34,910 nt of DNA from an uncultured Panacagrimonas sp. (GTDB taxonomy: Bacteria; Pseudomonadota; Gammaproteobacteria; Nevskiales; Nevskiaceae): assembly GCA_946481265.1 (NCBI GenBank), contig CAMLNE010000004.1, positions 1 through 34,910 on the forward strand, written 5' to 3'. The first letter of the stretch is position 1; each line of letters begins with the position of its first letter. This document shows, piece by piece, positions 34,448 to 34,910 of this stretch. A model generated the notes under the pieces. It was not told where the DNA came from. It saw only the letters and a list, made by a program, of their open reading frames with translations, and did no database searches. A program made the position numbers and the translations under genes.

Positions 34448-34910
34448 ATGCTCAAGTCGCTCTACATCTCGGCCTACATCCTGGTCAGCCTCGTCGGGCT
34501 GGTGGTTTCCGTGGTCCAGATCGTCAACCAGGGAATGGGCTCGGCCTGGCTGGGGGCCGCCATCGCCTGCGCCGGGCCGGTGCTGTTCTTCGTGCGTGCC
34601 TATGCCCTGCCGATCCCGCGCACCTCGGCCTACATGCCCCTGATCCTGGTCGCGGGCATCGTCGGCACCGTGCTGGCCGTCGTGCTCGCCGGTGCGCTGC
34701 TCACGCCGCCCGTCCTGGTCGCCGCCGGCGTCGGACTGCTTGCCAATGCGCTGTACCTGTTCTGGTACTCGCGGTTCCCGGCGTCCGAGACCCTCTACGC
34801 CGTGCTGCAGCTGGGTATGGTCCTGCTGCTGGTCGGCGCCGTGCAGCGCGGCTCGAGGTCGCTGGCCGTCACCGCCGGTGTCGTCGCCGGCGTGCTGCTG
34901 ATGGTGCGCG
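34448..34910 (+). CDS. Polytopic membrane protein, 3' end cut by window
   Basis: Open from the ATG at 34448 to the window edge (154 codons). At least four to five hydrophobic helices are predicted: SLYISAYILVSLVGLVVSVV, AWLGAAIACAGPVLFF, LILVAGIVGTVLAVVLAGALL, VLVAAGVGLLANALYLFWYS and MVLLLVGAV. GGAG lies 8 nt before the start. I do not recognise the family with certainty. Some redoxin-domain membrane proteins have a similar N-terminal helix bundle, so the missing half may decide it. Confidence 0.75.
   Translation, partial: MLKSLYISAYILVSLVGLVVSVVQIVNQGMGSAWLGAAIACAGPVLFFVRAYALPIPRTSAYMPLILVAGIVGTVLAVVLAGALLTPPVLVAAGVGLLANALYLFWYSRFPASETLYAVLQLGMVLLLVGAVQRGSRSLAVTAGVVAGVLLMVR

Overview
The window is a high-GC chromosomal segment (very GC-rich by eye) densely packed with ordinary bacterial genes on both strands. 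A single-chain PurL, a DUF1820 gene paired with a YycJ-like metallo-beta-lactamase-fold hydrolase, an AcnA-type aconitase and short Shine-Dalgarno leaders point to a Gammaproteobacterium, most plausibly of the Xanthomonadales/Lysobacterales type. That placement is inference from gene content, not a measured phylogeny. I see no rRNA, tRNA, CRISPR array, intact insertion sequence or prophage.

Layout. 1-9.4 kb: a DODA-type ring-opening dioxygenase (cut by the window edge), a glycine-zipper lipoprotein, a CxxC redoxin, an M61 peptidase overlapping a long-chain acyl-CoA synthetase, a HIT protein behind a GAF + degenerate GGDEF protein, then the DUF1820/MBL pair. 9.5-13.4 kb: purL. 13.4-18.2 kb: a redox-stress cluster with a LysR regulator (coupled to a CinA-domain gene) divergent from an azoreductase, DoxX and pirin set, closed by a convergent AraC-type regulator. 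18.2-19.8 kb: a poorly coding, lower-GC stretch with a truncated DUF305 protein and an orphan ORF. 19.8-25.7 kb: an accessory catabolic block with a fatty acid hydroxylase-family protein, SDR, GntR/FCD regulator, a DhaA-like haloalkane dehalogenase, an NTF2-like protein and an acyl-CoA dehydrogenase. 25.8-27.6 kb: two tandem glycine-zipper paralogues with His-rich tails, an encapsulated-ferritin-like protein and PhnA/YjdM. 27.7-34.9 kb: aconitase, macro-domain protein, an ABC1/UbiB-type kinase, DUF4169, an EamA transporter and a partial membrane protein.

Most interesting points. (1) All three glycine-zipper genes, at two loci about 24 kb apart, carry the same direct repeat upstream, (T/C)TCAG-N6-TTCA(G/A), in the same orientation and 10 nt before a -10-like hexamer in two of the three cases. 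This looks like a response-regulator operator defining a small envelope regulon. (2) An EncFtn-like ferritin keeps its ferroxidase residues but has no recognisable cargo tail and no encapsulin gene in the window. (3) The GAF-GGDEF protein has lost the GGDEF signature yet keeps a correctly placed RxxD I-site, which suggests a c-di-GMP sensor. (4) A near-identical 15-bp motif occurs twice before the dehalogenase and once, less completely, at the M61 promoter. I do not see a multi-gene system that I could claim is wholly new.
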